Assembly (NCBI GenBank): GCA_026126065.1
Contig: JAHCJY010000004.1
Span: 124,001 to 188,000, forward strand
Length of the DNA stretch: 64,000 bases
From: Bauldia sp.
GTDB lineage: Bacteria; Pseudomonadota; Alphaproteobacteria; Rhizobiales; Kaistiaceae
Direction of reading: 5' to 3'
Shown one piece after another: positions 1-8,923 of the stretch. The notes beneath the pieces are model-generated. The model searched no databases and was not told where the DNA came from. It was given only the letters and a program-made list of their open reading frames with translations. Numbering within the stretch: the first letter of the stretch is position 1; every line of letters begins with the position of its first letter. A program made the translations under genes and the position numbers.

Positions 1-1529
1 TCGTTTGCCTGGAGTTCGCCCGGGTAGTCGACGGCCGCGCCGGTCGCTTCCCGCCGCGGAATCTCCGGCGTGCCGGCCGCACGACGGAGCTGGTAGGGCT
101 GGCCGGGGGCGAAGATGCCCTCGGTCACGACGTGCATGGTGCAGCCGGTCGTGGTCGAGGTGTAGAGCAGGCCCGTGCGCGGCGACCAGGCATCATTCTG
201 CCAGTTGCGAGCGCCGAGGCCCGGGCACCAGGATACCTCGGTGCCGGTATAGTTCTGCGGGGCGGCCGCGCCGGCGGCGAGTTCGCCCGCCGTCGTGTAC
301 CGGCGCCTGTCCTCGACGCTGGTGAAGCTCCAGCGGGCGATGTCGTAGCGGGCGCGGCCCGTGGTGCGGTCGACACCGGTCATGAAGTCGACGTAGCGGA
401 ACGGCCACGGGTCGAGGAGAATCTCGCCGGTCGCCCGATCGAAGACGTAGAAGAATCCGTTGGCCGATGCCTTCAGCGCCGTCTGTCGCGTCTCGCCGCC
501 GATGACGAGGTCGACGAGCTGGGCAGCGCCCACGTCGTCGAGATCCCAGTTGTCCGCAGGGGCGAGGTTGTAGGTCCACACGAGCGCGCCGGTGGCGGCG
601 TGGCGGGCGATCAGGGAGGCGCACCAGTTGTTGCGGTAGTCGACGAGGCCGCCACTCGCGTCGAGCGTGACCGTGCCCCATTCGCGGCGGTAGTCCGGGT
701 TCACCGGGGCGCAACTGCCCGTCGAATAGTAGAAGAGCCCGAGATCCGGGTCGTAGGTGTAGAAGCCCGACGGCGTGCCGCCGCCCTGTGCCCACGACCG
801 GCCGTACCAGGTGGCGAGCGATCCGGCGCGGTCGTCGGTGTAGAATGGCGTGAACCGCGGGCCGATGCCGACGTCCTCGTCCGGACCCATCGAGTAGAAG
901 GTCCACGCCGGCGCGCCGGTGGCGACGTCGAAGGCCATGACGCGGCCGCGGACGCCGCGGTCCGCACCGGAATTGCCGGTGATGTAGAGGCCCTCGGCAA
1001 CGAGGCCGGCGCCGTTCATGCCCTCCCAGGCATCGGGGACGGTTGCGGCGGTGCTCCACGCGATCTCGCCCGTGCCGGCGTCGAGTGCGAACACCTGGCC
1101 ATCCGCCGCCGCGAAGAACAGGCGTCCGTCGGAGTACAGCAAGGCCCGGGCCGGCGTCGGTCCCGCGGGAATCCGGGTGTCGTCGAGGTCCGGCCGGAAC
1201 TCCCAGGCAATGACGCCGTCGCTCGCGAGATCCAGCGCGTAGACGTAGTTGGGCCGTGGCGAAACGATGTACATCGTGCCGCCGACGACCAGCGGTGGCG
1301 CCTCATGGCTGTCGAGTATGCCGATCTGCCAGGTCCAGGCGACGGCCAGGCGATCGACATTGCTGACGGTCAGTTGGTCGAGCGGGCTGTAGTTCCACCC
1401 ATTGTACGTGATGTTGGGCATCACCACGCCGGCCGGATCGGGGGTCAGGAGCGCGGGATCGTCTTGGGCCCACGCGACGCCGGTGCCTGCGCACAGCGCC
1501 GCGGCCAGCAGCAGCCGTCGGGTCCCCAT
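1..1529 (-). CDS. PQQ-dependent alcohol dehydrogenase-like protein, partial (C-terminus beyond left edge)
   Basis: A quinoprotein dehydrogenase of the methanol/ethanol beta-propeller family, expected to oxidise an alcohol in the periplasm. The ATG at 1529 follows a GGGGAGG site. A Sec signal peptide (about residues 1-22, ending AWAQ) leads into repeated W-motif blades such as VFALDAGTGEIAW. About 509 residues are present; the family usually has 570-600, so the C-terminus lies outside the window. The active-site Asp region is kept (PADNWD, D326/D329). The Lys or Arg normally found just before the NGFFYV motif, which contacts PQQ, is Ala356 here. The adjacent Cys-Cys pair typical of ethanol dehydrogenases was not seen in the visible part. 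The cofactor assignment therefore rests on the fold. It lies 102 bp downstream of the ABC exporter on the same strand. No c-type cytochrome or PQQ synthesis gene is nearby. Confidence 0.85.
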   Translation of the reverse strand, partial: MGTRRLLLAAALCAGTGVAWAQDDPALLTPDPAGVVMPNITYNGWNYSPLDQLTVSNVDRLAVAWTWQIGILDSHEAPPLVVGGTMYIVSPRPNYVYALDLASDGVIAWEFRPDLDDTRIPAGPTPARALLYSDGRLFFAAADGQVFALDAGTGEIAWSTAATVPDAWEGMNGAGLVAEGLYITGNSGADRGVRGRVMAFDVATGAPAWTFYSMGPDEDVGIGPRFTPFYTDDRAGSLATWYGRSWAQGGGTPSGFYTYDPDLGLFYYSTGSCAPVNPDYRREWGTVTLDASGGLVDYRNNWCASLIARHAATGALVWTYNLAPADNWDLDDVGAAQLVDLVIGGETRQTALKASANGFFYVFDRATGEILLDPWPFRYVDFMTGVDRTTGRARYDIARWSFTSVEDRRRYTTAGELAAGAAAPQNYTGTEVSWCPGLGARNWQNDAWSPRTGLLYTSTTTGCTMHVVTEGIFAPGQPYQLRRAAGTPEIPRREATGAAVDYPGELQAN

Positions 1530-1631
1530 CCCTCGCCTCCCCTCGGCCACCGCCCCTCCGCGGCAGCACCTGAATCCTATGCCACCATCGGGGCGGCACC
1601 GTCCATTGCATGAACCGACGGGGGCTCGCCC

Positions 1632-3443
1632 CTACACCAGCAATTGATGGCTGGCCAGTTCGCGGTAGAGCGGCGAGCTGACGAGGAGTTCCGCGTGCGT
1701 GCCGGTCGCGACGACCTTGCCGGCCTCGACGACGATGATCTGGTCAGAGTCGGCGACCGTCGCGAGGCGATGGGCGACGACGATGACGGTCCTGTGCCGT
1801 GCGGTCTCCCGCAGTGCCTCCTGGAGGATCTGCTCGGTGCGGGAGTCGACCGAAGATGTCGGCTCGTCGAGGAGGAGGATTTCGGTGTCGGCGAGGAGCG
1901 CCCGTGCCCAGGCGAGCCGCTGGCGCTGGCCGCCGGAGAGAAGCACGCCGTCATCGCCGACGGCCGCATCAAGGCCGAGCGGCGAGCGTTCCACGATGGA
2001 TTCGAGGCCCACGCGGCGGAGCGCGTCCATCAGCATCCGGTCGGTGGCGGCCGGCGCACCGAGGCGGAGGTTGTCGGCGATGGAACCCGCCAGCACCGGC
2101 GCCTCCTGCTCGACATAGGCCATATGGCTGCGAAGCTCCTCGCGCGACATGCTGCGGACGTCCCGGCCCTTGAAAAGGATGGCGCCGCCAGTCGGCTCGT
2201 AGAAGCGTTCGATCAGCGCAAGCATGGTGGACTTGCCGGCGCCCGAGGGACCAACGATCGCAATTCGGGAACCGCGCGGGACGGAAAGGCTGATGCCCGA
2301 AAGCACGGGTCTGCCGTCGGCATAGGCGAAAGTGACGTCGTCAAAGGCCAGAATAGGCGCATCGTCCGAAGCGGCGGTGGCCGCGACCGTGGGCGCATCG
2401 TCCGCCTCGGGGCGAAGCTTCATGACCTCCATGATGCGATCGAGTGCGGCGAGCGCTGCCTGAATCGCGGTGAATGCGCCGACCGCCTGGCCGAGCGGCA
2501 CGACAAGGAGGAAGACGTACAGGAGGAAGGCGATCAGATCGCCGAGCATCATGGCGCCGGTGGCGACGCGATAGCCGCCGACGCCAAGGACGATGATGAA
2601 GGCGCCCTGGATGCACACCGACATGATCGGCTGGATCAGCGCCTGCAGGCGCGCCATCTGGATGCCGGCCCGATAGGCCTCGGTAGCAGCTCCGACGACG
2701 CGTTCGGTCTCGCGCTCGGTCGCGCCGGATGCCCGGATGGTGCGGATAGCGCCGAGCGTGCGCTCGACGGAGGCCGTCATGGCGCCGACGGCCTCCTGCG
2801 CGCGCCGGCTCCCCTGCCGCATCAGGACGCCGATGGCCATGACGCTGCCGACGCCGATGAGAACCGAAGTGAGCGTGATCGCAAGGAGGACCACGTCAAC
2901 CAGCGCCATCAGGGCGATGGCGCCGAAGAACATCAGGATCGACGAGACGATGTTGAAGAGGCCGGACGTGACGACGGAACGGAGAAGCGTGGTGTCCGCA
3001 CCGACGCGGGAGATGAGGTCGCCGACCTGGCGCGCGTCGTATTCGGCGATGGGAAGCCGGAGGAGATGCGAGACGAGCGACCGCCGGGTCCCGAGCACGA
3101 CGCCCTCCGCGGTGCGCCGCAGAAGGTAATCCTGCAGAGCGCCGAAGATGGCGGCGCCGAGCGTAATGGCGATCAGGAGCCAGAGGAGGCCGGTGAGCGG
3201 GATGTCCTGGCCGAGGCTGTTCACCAGCCGCTGCAGCGAGAGCGGCTGGACGAGCGCCAGAGCCGTCGCGATGAGCGAAACGATCGCGACGACGACGAGC
3301 GTTCCCTTGTGATCGCGGAGGAACGGCCAAAGCTCGCGGAGCTTCGCCTTGGGCTTGCCGCGCCACGATTCGCCGATCAGGACGCGCTTCTCACCCCGCC
3401 TGGCGCCCGAGGTCGGGCGGTCTGGTGCGATCTCGTCGTCCAT
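1632..3443 (-). CDS. ABC-type exporter, fused permease and ATPase (MsbA/LmrA-like)
   Basis: A 603-residue half-transporter that should work as a homodimer in the inner membrane and export a lipid, drug or peptide. The N-terminal half holds about six membrane segments (roughly residues 45-325). The C-terminal ATPase has Walker A GPSGAGKST (398-406), signature LSGGQ (502-506), Walker B ILLLDEP (522-528) and the H-loop His558. All catalytic motifs look intact, and the length is normal for the family. The substrate cannot be read from sequence. It is transcribed away from the biuret operon, with a 287-bp divergent region between them, and towards the PQQ dehydrogenase gene. Confidence 0.93.
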   Translation of the reverse strand: MDDEIAPDRPTSGARRGEKRVLIGESWRGKPKAKLRELWPFLRDHKGTLVVVAIVSLIATALALVQPLSLQRLVNSLGQDIPLTGLLWLLIAITLGAAIFGALQDYLLRRTAEGVVLGTRRSLVSHLLRLPIAEYDARQVGDLISRVGADTTLLRSVVTSGLFNIVSSILMFFGAIALMALVDVVLLAITLTSVLIGVGSVMAIGVLMRQGSRRAQEAVGAMTASVERTLGAIRTIRASGATERETERVVGAATEAYRAGIQMARLQALIQPIMSVCIQGAFIIVLGVGGYRVATGAMMLGDLIAFLLYVFLLVVPLGQAVGAFTAIQAALAALDRIMEVMKLRPEADDAPTVAATAASDDAPILAFDDVTFAYADGRPVLSGISLSVPRGSRIAIVGPSGAGKSTMLALIERFYEPTGGAILFKGRDVRSMSREELRSHMAYVEQEAPVLAGSIADNLRLGAPAATDRMLMDALRRVGLESIVERSPLGLDAAVGDDGVLLSGGQRQRLAWARALLADTEILLLDEPTSSVDSRTEQILQEALRETARHRTVIVVAHRLATVADSDQIIVVEAGKVVATGTHAELLVSSPLYRELASHQLLV

Positions 3444-3655
3444 CGTGGGTTCCCCGTTCGCGCCGATGTAGGGAGCGCGAGCCTTGCCCGAAAGCCCGAG
3501 GCCGCACGGAATTCGCTACCGGGCCGGCCCGAGGAGCCCTGCCTGCGATCCATGCGGTGCTCAATGCAGCAGCACTGCCCTGCGGCAGGACTGAGATGGC
3601 TTCTCCGCACGTCGCCCTTCGGTGGCTGTTTTCAGCCATTCCGATGCTGGCATTC

Positions 3656-3671
3656 GGATTGCATACAATCC
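3656..3671. promoter_or_regulatory. Candidate GntR-type operator in the biuret operon promoter
   Basis: A perfect inverted repeat GGATTG-CATA-CAATCC lies 59 bp before the first gene of the operon. Its core (TTG-N4-CAA) resembles operators of FCD-type GntR regulators, and such a regulator is encoded at the far end of the same cluster. A possible -10 hexamer TACAAT (3664-3669) lies inside the palindrome, which would fit repression. The palindrome is seen directly; the regulator that binds it is inferred. Confidence 0.45.
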
Positions 3672-3730
3672 AACGCGAGCCCGGCACCGGCATCACTCGC
3701 GGAGGAGCGGTGCCTAACAAAGGAGCATCC

Positions 3731-4858
3731 ATGCCGTTCAAGCCCGTCCCTTCCCGCAGAGACCTTCTCAAGACCGGCGCCGCCCTCGGTGCGCTGGGTG
3801 TCGCAAGCCCGCTGATCGGCGCACGCGCCTTCGCCCAGGGCGCGCTCACGGTCGGCTTCATCTATGTCGGCCCGCGCGACGACTACGGCTACAATCAGGC
3901 CCATGCCGAGGGCGCGGCGGCGGTCAAGGCGATTCCGGGCGTCACGGTCATCGAGGAAGAGAATGTTCCCGAATCCGTTGCGGTGCAGCGGTCGATGGAA
4001 TCGATGATCGAGTTCGACGGAGCGGCGCTCGTGTTCCCGACCTCGTTCGGCTATTTCGACCCGCACATGCTCGCCGTCGCGCCGCGCTATCCTGGGGTGC
4101 AGTTCCGCCACTGCGGCGCCGTGTGGCAGGAAGGCGTGCACCCCGCCAATACGGGCACTTATTTCGGCTATATCGGCCTGGGCCAATACCTCAACGGCAT
4201 CGTTGCGGCCCACGCCTCCCGCACCAAGAAGATCGGCTTCGTCGCCGCCAAGCCGATCCCGCAGGTGCTGATCAACATCAACAGCTTCCTCCTCGGCGCC
4301 CGCAGCGTCGACCCGACCATCACCTGTCAGGTGATCTTCACCGGCGAATGGTCGATGGCCGTGCGCGAGGCCGAGGCGACCAATGCCCTCATCGACCAGG
4401 GCGTCGACGTCGTCACCTGCCATGTCGATGGACCGAAGGTGGTCGTCGAAACCGCCGCCGCGCGCGGCGCCTATGTCTGCGGCTACCACGCCAACCAGAG
4501 CGCGCTCGCACCGGCACTCTACCTCACCGGCGCGGAATGGAACTGGGCGACGCTCTATACCAACTTCGTCAACCAGGCGCTCGCCGGCGAACCGCTGGCG
4601 AACTTCGTCCGCGGTGGCCTGTCCGACGGCTTCGTCAAGATGAGCCCCTACGGGCCGGCGGTCACCGCCGAGGCCGCCGCCGCCGCGGACGCGGTGAAGG
4701 CGGAGATGATGTCCGGCGGCTTCTCGGTGTTCAGGGGTCCGCTTTACACCAACACTGGGACGCTCGTGATCCCGGAAGGGACGGCATATCTCGAGACCGA
4801 CATCGCGCTCGAGAGCATGGACTACCTCGTCGAAGGCGTCATCGGGTCCACCAGCTAG
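3731..4858 (+). CDS. BMP-family ABC transporter substrate-binding protein, Tat-exported
   Basis: Periplasmic binding protein of the BmpA/PnrA type (375 residues), which captures substrate for the two permeases that follow. The ATG at 3731 has an AAAGGAG site. A twin-arginine motif (SRRDLLK, residues 8-14) precedes a hydrophobic stretch and a cleavage site near ARAFAQ, so it should be exported folded. There is no lipobox Cys, unlike many BMP proteins, which are lipoproteins. BMP systems usually carry nucleosides. Here the operon partners (formamidase, biuret and allophanate hydrolases) argue for a small ureido compound, which is inference. An upstream in-frame extension from 3425 has no ribosome site and is not used. 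Confidence 0.92.
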   Translation: MPFKPVPSRRDLLKTGAALGALGVASPLIGARAFAQGALTVGFIYVGPRDDYGYNQAHAEGAAAVKAIPGVTVIEEENVPESVAVQRSMESMIEFDGAALVFPTSFGYFDPHMLAVAPRYPGVQFRHCGAVWQEGVHPANTGTYFGYIGLGQYLNGIVAAHASRTKKIGFVAAKPIPQVLININSFLLGARSVDPTITCQVIFTGEWSMAVREAEATNALIDQGVDVVTCHVDGPKVVVETAAARGAYVCGYHANQSALAPALYLTGAEWNWATLYTNFVNQALAGEPLANFVRGGLSDGFVKMSPYGPAVTAEAAAAADAVKAEMMSGGFSVFRGPLYTNTGTLVIPEGTAYLETDIALESMDYLVEGVIGSTS

Positions 4859-4874
4859 CGGAAGGTCCGGACCA

Positions 4875-5999
4875 ATGGTCCAGCTCGTCGGAGACGGCGG
4901 CGACGCGGTTGCGCCGCCGCCCCGGGTTACCGGCAGATCGGTCCTCGACTGGATCAGCCGCCGGGCGGAAGTGGTCGTCATCCCGCTCGGCGCGATCCTC
5001 GCCGGGCTCGTGCTGTTCGGCGTCTTCCTCTGGATCCAGGGCCACGATCCGTTCCAGTTCTATGATCTGATGTACCTGGGCGGCTTCGGGCGGCAGCTCT
5101 CGATCGAAAGCGCGCTGTCCCGGGCCGCTCCGCTCCTGTTCGCCGCGCTCTGCGTCGCCCTCCCCGCCCGCCTGGGTCTTGTCGTCATCGGCGGCGAAGG
5201 GGCGATCGTGCTGGGAGGCCTCGCGGCGGCTGCGATCGCGCTGCCGCTCGCCAATGCTCCGGCCTTCGTGGGCATTCCGGCCATGGCGATCGCGGCGATG
5301 ATCGCCGGCGGCTTCTGGATCGGCATCGCCGGCGCGCTCCGGCACTATCGCGGCGTCAACGAGACGATATCGAGCCTCCTCCTCGCCTATGTGGCCATCG
5401 CACTGATGAACCACATCGTCGAGGGACCGCTCCGTGATCCGGCGAGTCTGAACAAGCCCTCGACGGCCCCCATCGCGGATCAACTGATGGTCGGCACCCT
5501 CCCCGGTCTCAACGTCCACTGGGGCTTCGCTGTCGGTGTCGTGGCGTGCATCCTGGCGTGGATCCTCATCGACCGGACCACCTGGGGCTTCTCGGCCCGC
5601 ATCGCCGGCGGCAATGTCCGCGCCGCGCAGATCCAGGGCCTTCCGGTGGGCAAGCTCATCATCGGCTTCTGCGCCCTCGGCGGCGCTTTCGCCGGCCTTG
5701 CCGGCATGTTCGAGGTCGCGGCGGTCCAGTACAGCGCCAACGGCTCGCTCGCCGCCCGCTACGGCTACACCGGCATCCTCATCGCGTTCCTCGCGCGACA
5801 CAATCCGCTGATGATCATCCCGTTCGCGGTGCTCCTTGGCGGCATCGAGGCGAGCGGCGGCCTGATCCAGCGGCGCATGGGCCTGCCGGACGCCACCATC
5901 CTTGTCTTCGAGGGCCTCCTGTTCGTCCTGATCCTGATCAGCGAGACGTTCTACGGCCGGTTCAGGATCTTCAATCCCGAGAAGCGGAGCCCGGCCTGA
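4875..5999 (+). CDS. BMP-type ABC transporter permease 1
   Basis: Inner-membrane permease of 374 residues, similar to YufP and other nucleoside-type importers, with roughly ten hydrophobic segments and an N-terminal cytoplasmic stretch of about 35 residues. It begins 16 bp after the binding-protein gene and ends in a TGATG junction with the next permease, so the two are probably translationally coupled. It should form the channel with permease 2 and be driven by the ATPase at 8920-10491. The conserved EGAIVLGG-like segment near residue 110 fits the family. Confidence 0.92.
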   Translation: MVQLVGDGGDAVAPPPRVTGRSVLDWISRRAEVVVIPLGAILAGLVLFGVFLWIQGHDPFQFYDLMYLGGFGRQLSIESALSRAAPLLFAALCVALPARLGLVVIGGEGAIVLGGLAAAAIALPLANAPAFVGIPAMAIAAMIAGGFWIGIAGALRHYRGVNETISSLLLAYVAIALMNHIVEGPLRDPASLNKPSTAPIADQLMVGTLPGLNVHWGFAVGVVACILAWILIDRTTWGFSARIAGGNVRAAQIQGLPVGKLIIGFCALGGAFAGLAGMFEVAAVQYSANGSLAARYGYTGILIAFLARHNPLMIIPFAVLLGGIEASGGLIQRRMGLPDATILVFEGLLFVLILISETFYGRFRIFNPEKRSPA

Positions 6000-7006
6000 T
6001 GGACACCGATCTCGGCTGGTGGGCCGTTCCCCTCGCCCTCATCGGCGGCGCGATCCGTATCTCGACGCCGTTCCTGTTCGTCAGCCTCGGGGAGACGATC
6101 ACCGAGAAGAGCGGGCGTATCAATCTCGGCCTCGAGGGCACGCTAATCTTCGGCGCGATGATCGGCTACGGCATGGCCTATCTGATCGGCGACGCGTGGG
6201 CGCAGGCCGCCATCAATGACGCCATCGCCCAGGGGCTCCCGCCTCCCGCCGTCAGCGCACGCAGCTATCCGATGGCGGCGTGGCTCGGCGTTGGTATCGC
6301 CGCCATCGCCGGCTCGCTGTTCGGCGTCGTCCACGGTCTCATCTGCTCGCTGAAGCGCGTCAACGACATCGCCGTCGGTATTGCGATGATGCTGTTCGGG
6401 ATGGGCATCGCCTTCTACTTCGGCAAGCCGTTCATCGCGCCCGCCGCGCCCGACCTGCCGTCGATCCCGTTCGCGGCGTGGTCCGACGTCTCGCAGGTCC
6501 GCGACGCCTTCAACGTCAACGCGCTCTTCATCATCGGCATCGTGCTTGCGGTCGTGCTGTGGTGGGCGTTCCGCAACACGCGGCTCGGTCTCATCCTCCG
6601 CGTGGTCGGCGACAGCGCCGATGCCGCGCGCGCGCTCGGCTACAACATCAACCTGGTCCGGACGCTCGCGACTGCGGTCGGAGGTGCCTTTGCCGGCATC
6701 GGCGGCGCATTCCTGTCGCTGTACTATCCGGGCAGCTGGAACGAGGGCATCTCGTCCGGCCAGGGGCTGATGGCCGTGGCGCTCGTCATCTTCGCCCGCT
6801 GGAACCCGATCGCGTGCTTCTGGGCGGCGATGCTGTTCGGCGGCACCAGCGCCCTCGGCCCGGCCCTCCAGGCCGTCGGCGTTACCGGCGGCTACTACCT
6901 CTTCAATGCGGCGCCCTACATCCTGACGCTCGGGCTGATGGTCGCCACATCCTCGCGGAACCGGGCGATGGCGGGCGCACCGGGCGAACTCTCGATCACG
7001 CGCTAG
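5999..7006 (+). CDS. BMP-type ABC transporter permease 2
   Basis: Second permease of the importer (335 residues, YufQ-like), strongly hydrophobic with about eight to nine membrane segments. The NLGLEGTLIFGAM stretch near residues 41-53 is the typical signature of this permease class. The ATG at 5999 overlaps the upstream stop by one base (TGATG). An in-frame extension back to 5546 lies inside permease 1 and is rejected. Its stop codon overlaps the AGGAGG ribosome site of the formamidase gene, so the operon continues without a gap. Confidence 0.92.
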   Translation: MDTDLGWWAVPLALIGGAIRISTPFLFVSLGETITEKSGRINLGLEGTLIFGAMIGYGMAYLIGDAWAQAAINDAIAQGLPPPAVSARSYPMAAWLGVGIAAIAGSLFGVVHGLICSLKRVNDIAVGIAMMLFGMGIAFYFGKPFIAPAAPDLPSIPFAAWSDVSQVRDAFNVNALFIIGIVLAVVLWWAFRNTRLGLILRVVGDSADAARALGYNINLVRTLATAVGGAFAGIGGAFLSLYYPGSWNEGISSGQGLMAVALVIFARWNPIACFWAAMLFGGTSALGPALQAVGVTGGYYLFNAAPYILTLGLMVATSSRNRAMAGAPGELSITR

Positions 7007-7014
7007 GAGGCAGA

Positions 7015-8034
7015 ATGAGCGGACTTGGAGGACTGAACAAATCGCCGAACGGGGTCGTCATCGGCCTCGTCCAGCTCCAGCTGCCGACGGTGGTGACCAA
7101 GGCGGACCTTGCTGCGCAGACGGCGAAGATCGTGGCGATGGTCGGCAAGGCGCGGCGCAACATGCCCGGCATGGACCTCGTCGTGTTCCCCGAATACGCG
7201 CTGCACGGCCTGTCGATGGACACCAATCCGGCGATCATGTGCCGGATGGAGGGGCCGGAGGTCGCCGCCTTCCGCCACGCCTGCGCGGTGAACCGCATCT
7301 GGGGCTGCTTCTCCATCATGGAGTTCAATCCCAACGGCAACCCGTACAATGTCGGCCTCATCATCGACGAGATGGGCGAGATCAAGCTCTACTACCGGAA
7401 GCTCCATCCGTGGGTCCCGGTCGAGCCGTGGGAGCCGGGCGATCTCGGCATCCCGGTGATATCAGGGCCGAACGGCTGCAGGCTCGGGCTCATCATCTGC
7501 CATGACGGCATGTTCCCCGAGATGGCGCGCGAGTGCGCGTACAAGGGCGCCGAGATCATGATCCGGACCGCCGGCTACACCGCGCCGATCCGCGATGCGT
7601 GGCGCTTCACCAACCAGTCGAACTCGTTCTGCAATCTCATGGTCACGGCGAACGTCTGCATGTCGGGCTCCGACGGCACGTTCGATTCCATGGGCGAAGG
7701 CATGATTGTGAACTTCGACGGGACGATCATGGCGCACGGCACGTCCGGCCGGCCCGACGAGATCATCACCGCCGAAGTCCGCCCCGATCTGGTGCGCGAG
7801 GCGCGTGCCGGCTGGGGCGTCGAGAACAACATCTACCAGCTCGGGCACCGGGGTTTCACTGCGGTCGCGGGCGGTGCGCAGGACTGCCCCTACACCTTCA
7901 TGCAGGACATGGTCGCCGGCCAGTACCGGCTCCCATGGGAGGAAACGGTGCGGGTCACCGACGGCACGCCGTCGGGCTTCGAGAGGCCGACCCGGACCTA
8001 TCGGAGTTCCATCACCGCGGAGGCCGCCGAATGA
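7015..8034 (+). CDS. amiF: Formamidase (nitrilase superfamily)
   Basis: Hydrolyses formamide to formate and ammonia in the cytoplasm. The 339-residue sequence tracks characterised AmiF formamidases along its whole length, including the [14 protein letters not shown] block and the C-terminal GWGLENNIY-like segment (GWGVENNIY here). The nitrilase triad falls at Glu60 (VFPEY), Lys129 (YYRKLHPW) and Cys162 (ICHDGMFPE), close to the AmiF positions. The ATG at 7015 has a strong AGGAGG. Its place between transporter genes and the biuret pathway suggests a common role in freeing ammonia from amides. A related amide as the true substrate cannot be excluded. Confidence 0.9.
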   Translation: MSGLGGLNKSPNGVVIGLVQLQLPTVVTKADLAAQTAKIVAMVGKARRNMPGMDLVVFPEYALHGLSMDTNPAIMCRMEGPEVAAFRHACAVNRIWGCFSIMEFNPNGNPYNVGLIIDEMGEIKLYYRKLHPWVPVEPWEPGDLGIPVISGPNGCRLGLIICHDGMFPEMARECAYKGAEIMIRTAGYTAPIRDAWRFTNQSNSFCNLMVTANVCMSGSDGTFDSMGEGMIVNFDGTIMAHGTSGRPDEIITAEVRPDLVREARAGWGVENNIYQLGHRGFTAVAGGAQDCPYTFMQDMVAGQYRLPWEETVRVTDGTPSGFERPTRTYRSSITAEAAE

Positions 8035-8198
8035 CATTCCCGTTCGAGCGATCGCCCACGGGCGGCGAGGAACATCACCTGCATCTCGTCGCCGGTCCGG
8101 CGCAGAACGTGCCGCTGCGGCGGCCGATGGCGGAAACCGACGTGACGGGAGCGATCGTTTTCTCGATGCTGACACTCGAGGCGGAGGAGCGCGCGTGA
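8031..8198 (+). CDS. Small unknown protein of the biuret operon (55 residues)
   Basis: The ATG at 8031 overlaps the formamidase stop (ATGA), and the frame closes at 8198 in a GTGA that could start the next gene. The product is soluble and begins [20 protein letters not shown]; a His pair with a third His (EEHHLHL) is its most notable feature. It has no signal peptide, membrane segment or family that I recognise. Translational coupling on both sides argues that it is expressed. It may be a small accessory or regulatory protein, but no function is assigned. Confidence 0.6.
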   Translation: MTFPFERSPTGGEEHHLHLVAGPAQNVPLRRPMAETDVTGAIVFSMLTLEAEERA

Positions 8199-8215
8199 AG
8201 GGGGCACATTCCGCG

Positions 8216-8923
8216 ATGGCGACACCCGTTGTGGCCGACGCAACCTACATCGACGCCGAGCCATATCCCTGGCCGTACAATGGCGACCTCCGGCCTGACA
8301 ACACCGCCCTCATCATCATCGACATGCAGACAGATTTCTGCGGCAAGGGCGGCTACGTCGATGCGATGGGCTACGACCTCTCGCTCGTCCGGGCGCCGAT
8401 CGAGCCGATCCGGAAGGTCCTCGCCGCGATGCGCGACGGCGGCTACCACATCATCCACACTCGCGAGGGGCACCGGCCCGACCTTGCGGACCTGCCGGCC
8501 AACAAGCGCTGGCGCTCGCGCCGGATCGGCGCCGGCATCGGCGACGTGTCGCCGGCCGGCAATGGTCTCATCCTGGTGCGCGGCGAGCCGGGCTGGGAGA
8601 TCATCCCGGAGCTCGCTCCCCTCCCCGGCGAGCCGATCATCGACAAGCCCGGCAAGGGCTCGTTCTGCGCCACGGACCTCGAACTGATCCTCCGCCAGAA
8701 GGGCATCGAGAACATCGTGCTGACCGGCATCACCACAGATGTCTGCGTCCACACCACCATGCGCGAGGCCAACGACCGCGGCTTCGAGTGCGTGATGCTT
8801 GAGGATTGCTGCGGCGCGACCGACTACGGCAACCACCTGGCGGCGCTCAAGATGATCAAGATGCAGGGCGGCGTGTTCGGCGCGGTCGCCACGTCCGAGG
8901 CATTCGTGCGAGGGCTGCCATGA
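8216..8923 (+). CDS. biuH: Biuret amidohydrolase (isochorismatase-fold cysteine hydrolase)
   Basis: Converts biuret to allophanate and ammonia. The sequence closely follows the characterised Rhizobium leguminosarum enzyme, including [15 protein letters not shown] ([11 protein letters not shown]) and [14 protein letters not shown] blocks. The Asp-Lys-Cys triad is Asp36, Lys144 and Cys177 (GITTDVCV) counted from the ATG at 8216. That ATG gives Asp the same number as in the rhizobial enzyme; Lys and Cys shift by two because of a two-residue insertion near residue 115. A GTG at 8195 with a GGAGGAG site, overlapping the previous stop, would add seven residues and is a serious alternative start. 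The product allophanate is the substrate of the atzF gene downstream. Confidence 0.9.
   Translation: MATPVVADATYIDAEPYPWPYNGDLRPDNTALIIIDMQTDFCGKGGYVDAMGYDLSLVRAPIEPIRKVLAAMRDGGYHIIHTREGHRPDLADLPANKRWRSRRIGAGIGDVSPAGNGLILVRGEPGWEIIPELAPLPGEPIIDKPGKGSFCATDLELILRQKGIENIVLTGITTDVCVHTTMREANDRGFECVMLEDCCGATDYGNHLAALKMIKMQGGVFGAVATSEAFVRGLP

Noticed and set aside
132..1613. A 493-codon plus-strand frame over the first gene
   Set aside because: The minus-strand frame gives a signal peptide and clear quinoprotein blades; the plus frame is a shadow.
3444..3730. Possible guanidine (ykkC-type) riboswitch before the biuret operon
   Set aside because: Allophanate hydrolase genes can be under ykkC riboswitches, but I found no conserved ykkC core here. 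Only the palindrome and ribosome site stand out. A covariance-model search would settle it.
1644..3815. A 723-codon plus-strand frame antisense to the ABC exporter
   Set aside because: It mirrors the exporter codons and has charged, domainless sequence; the exporter motifs on the minus strand are intact.
7805..8923. A longer BiuH starting inside the formamidase gene
   Set aside because: The extra N-terminal part is out-of-frame formamidase sequence. Homology and triad numbering support ATG 8216, with GTG 8195 as the only realistic alternative.
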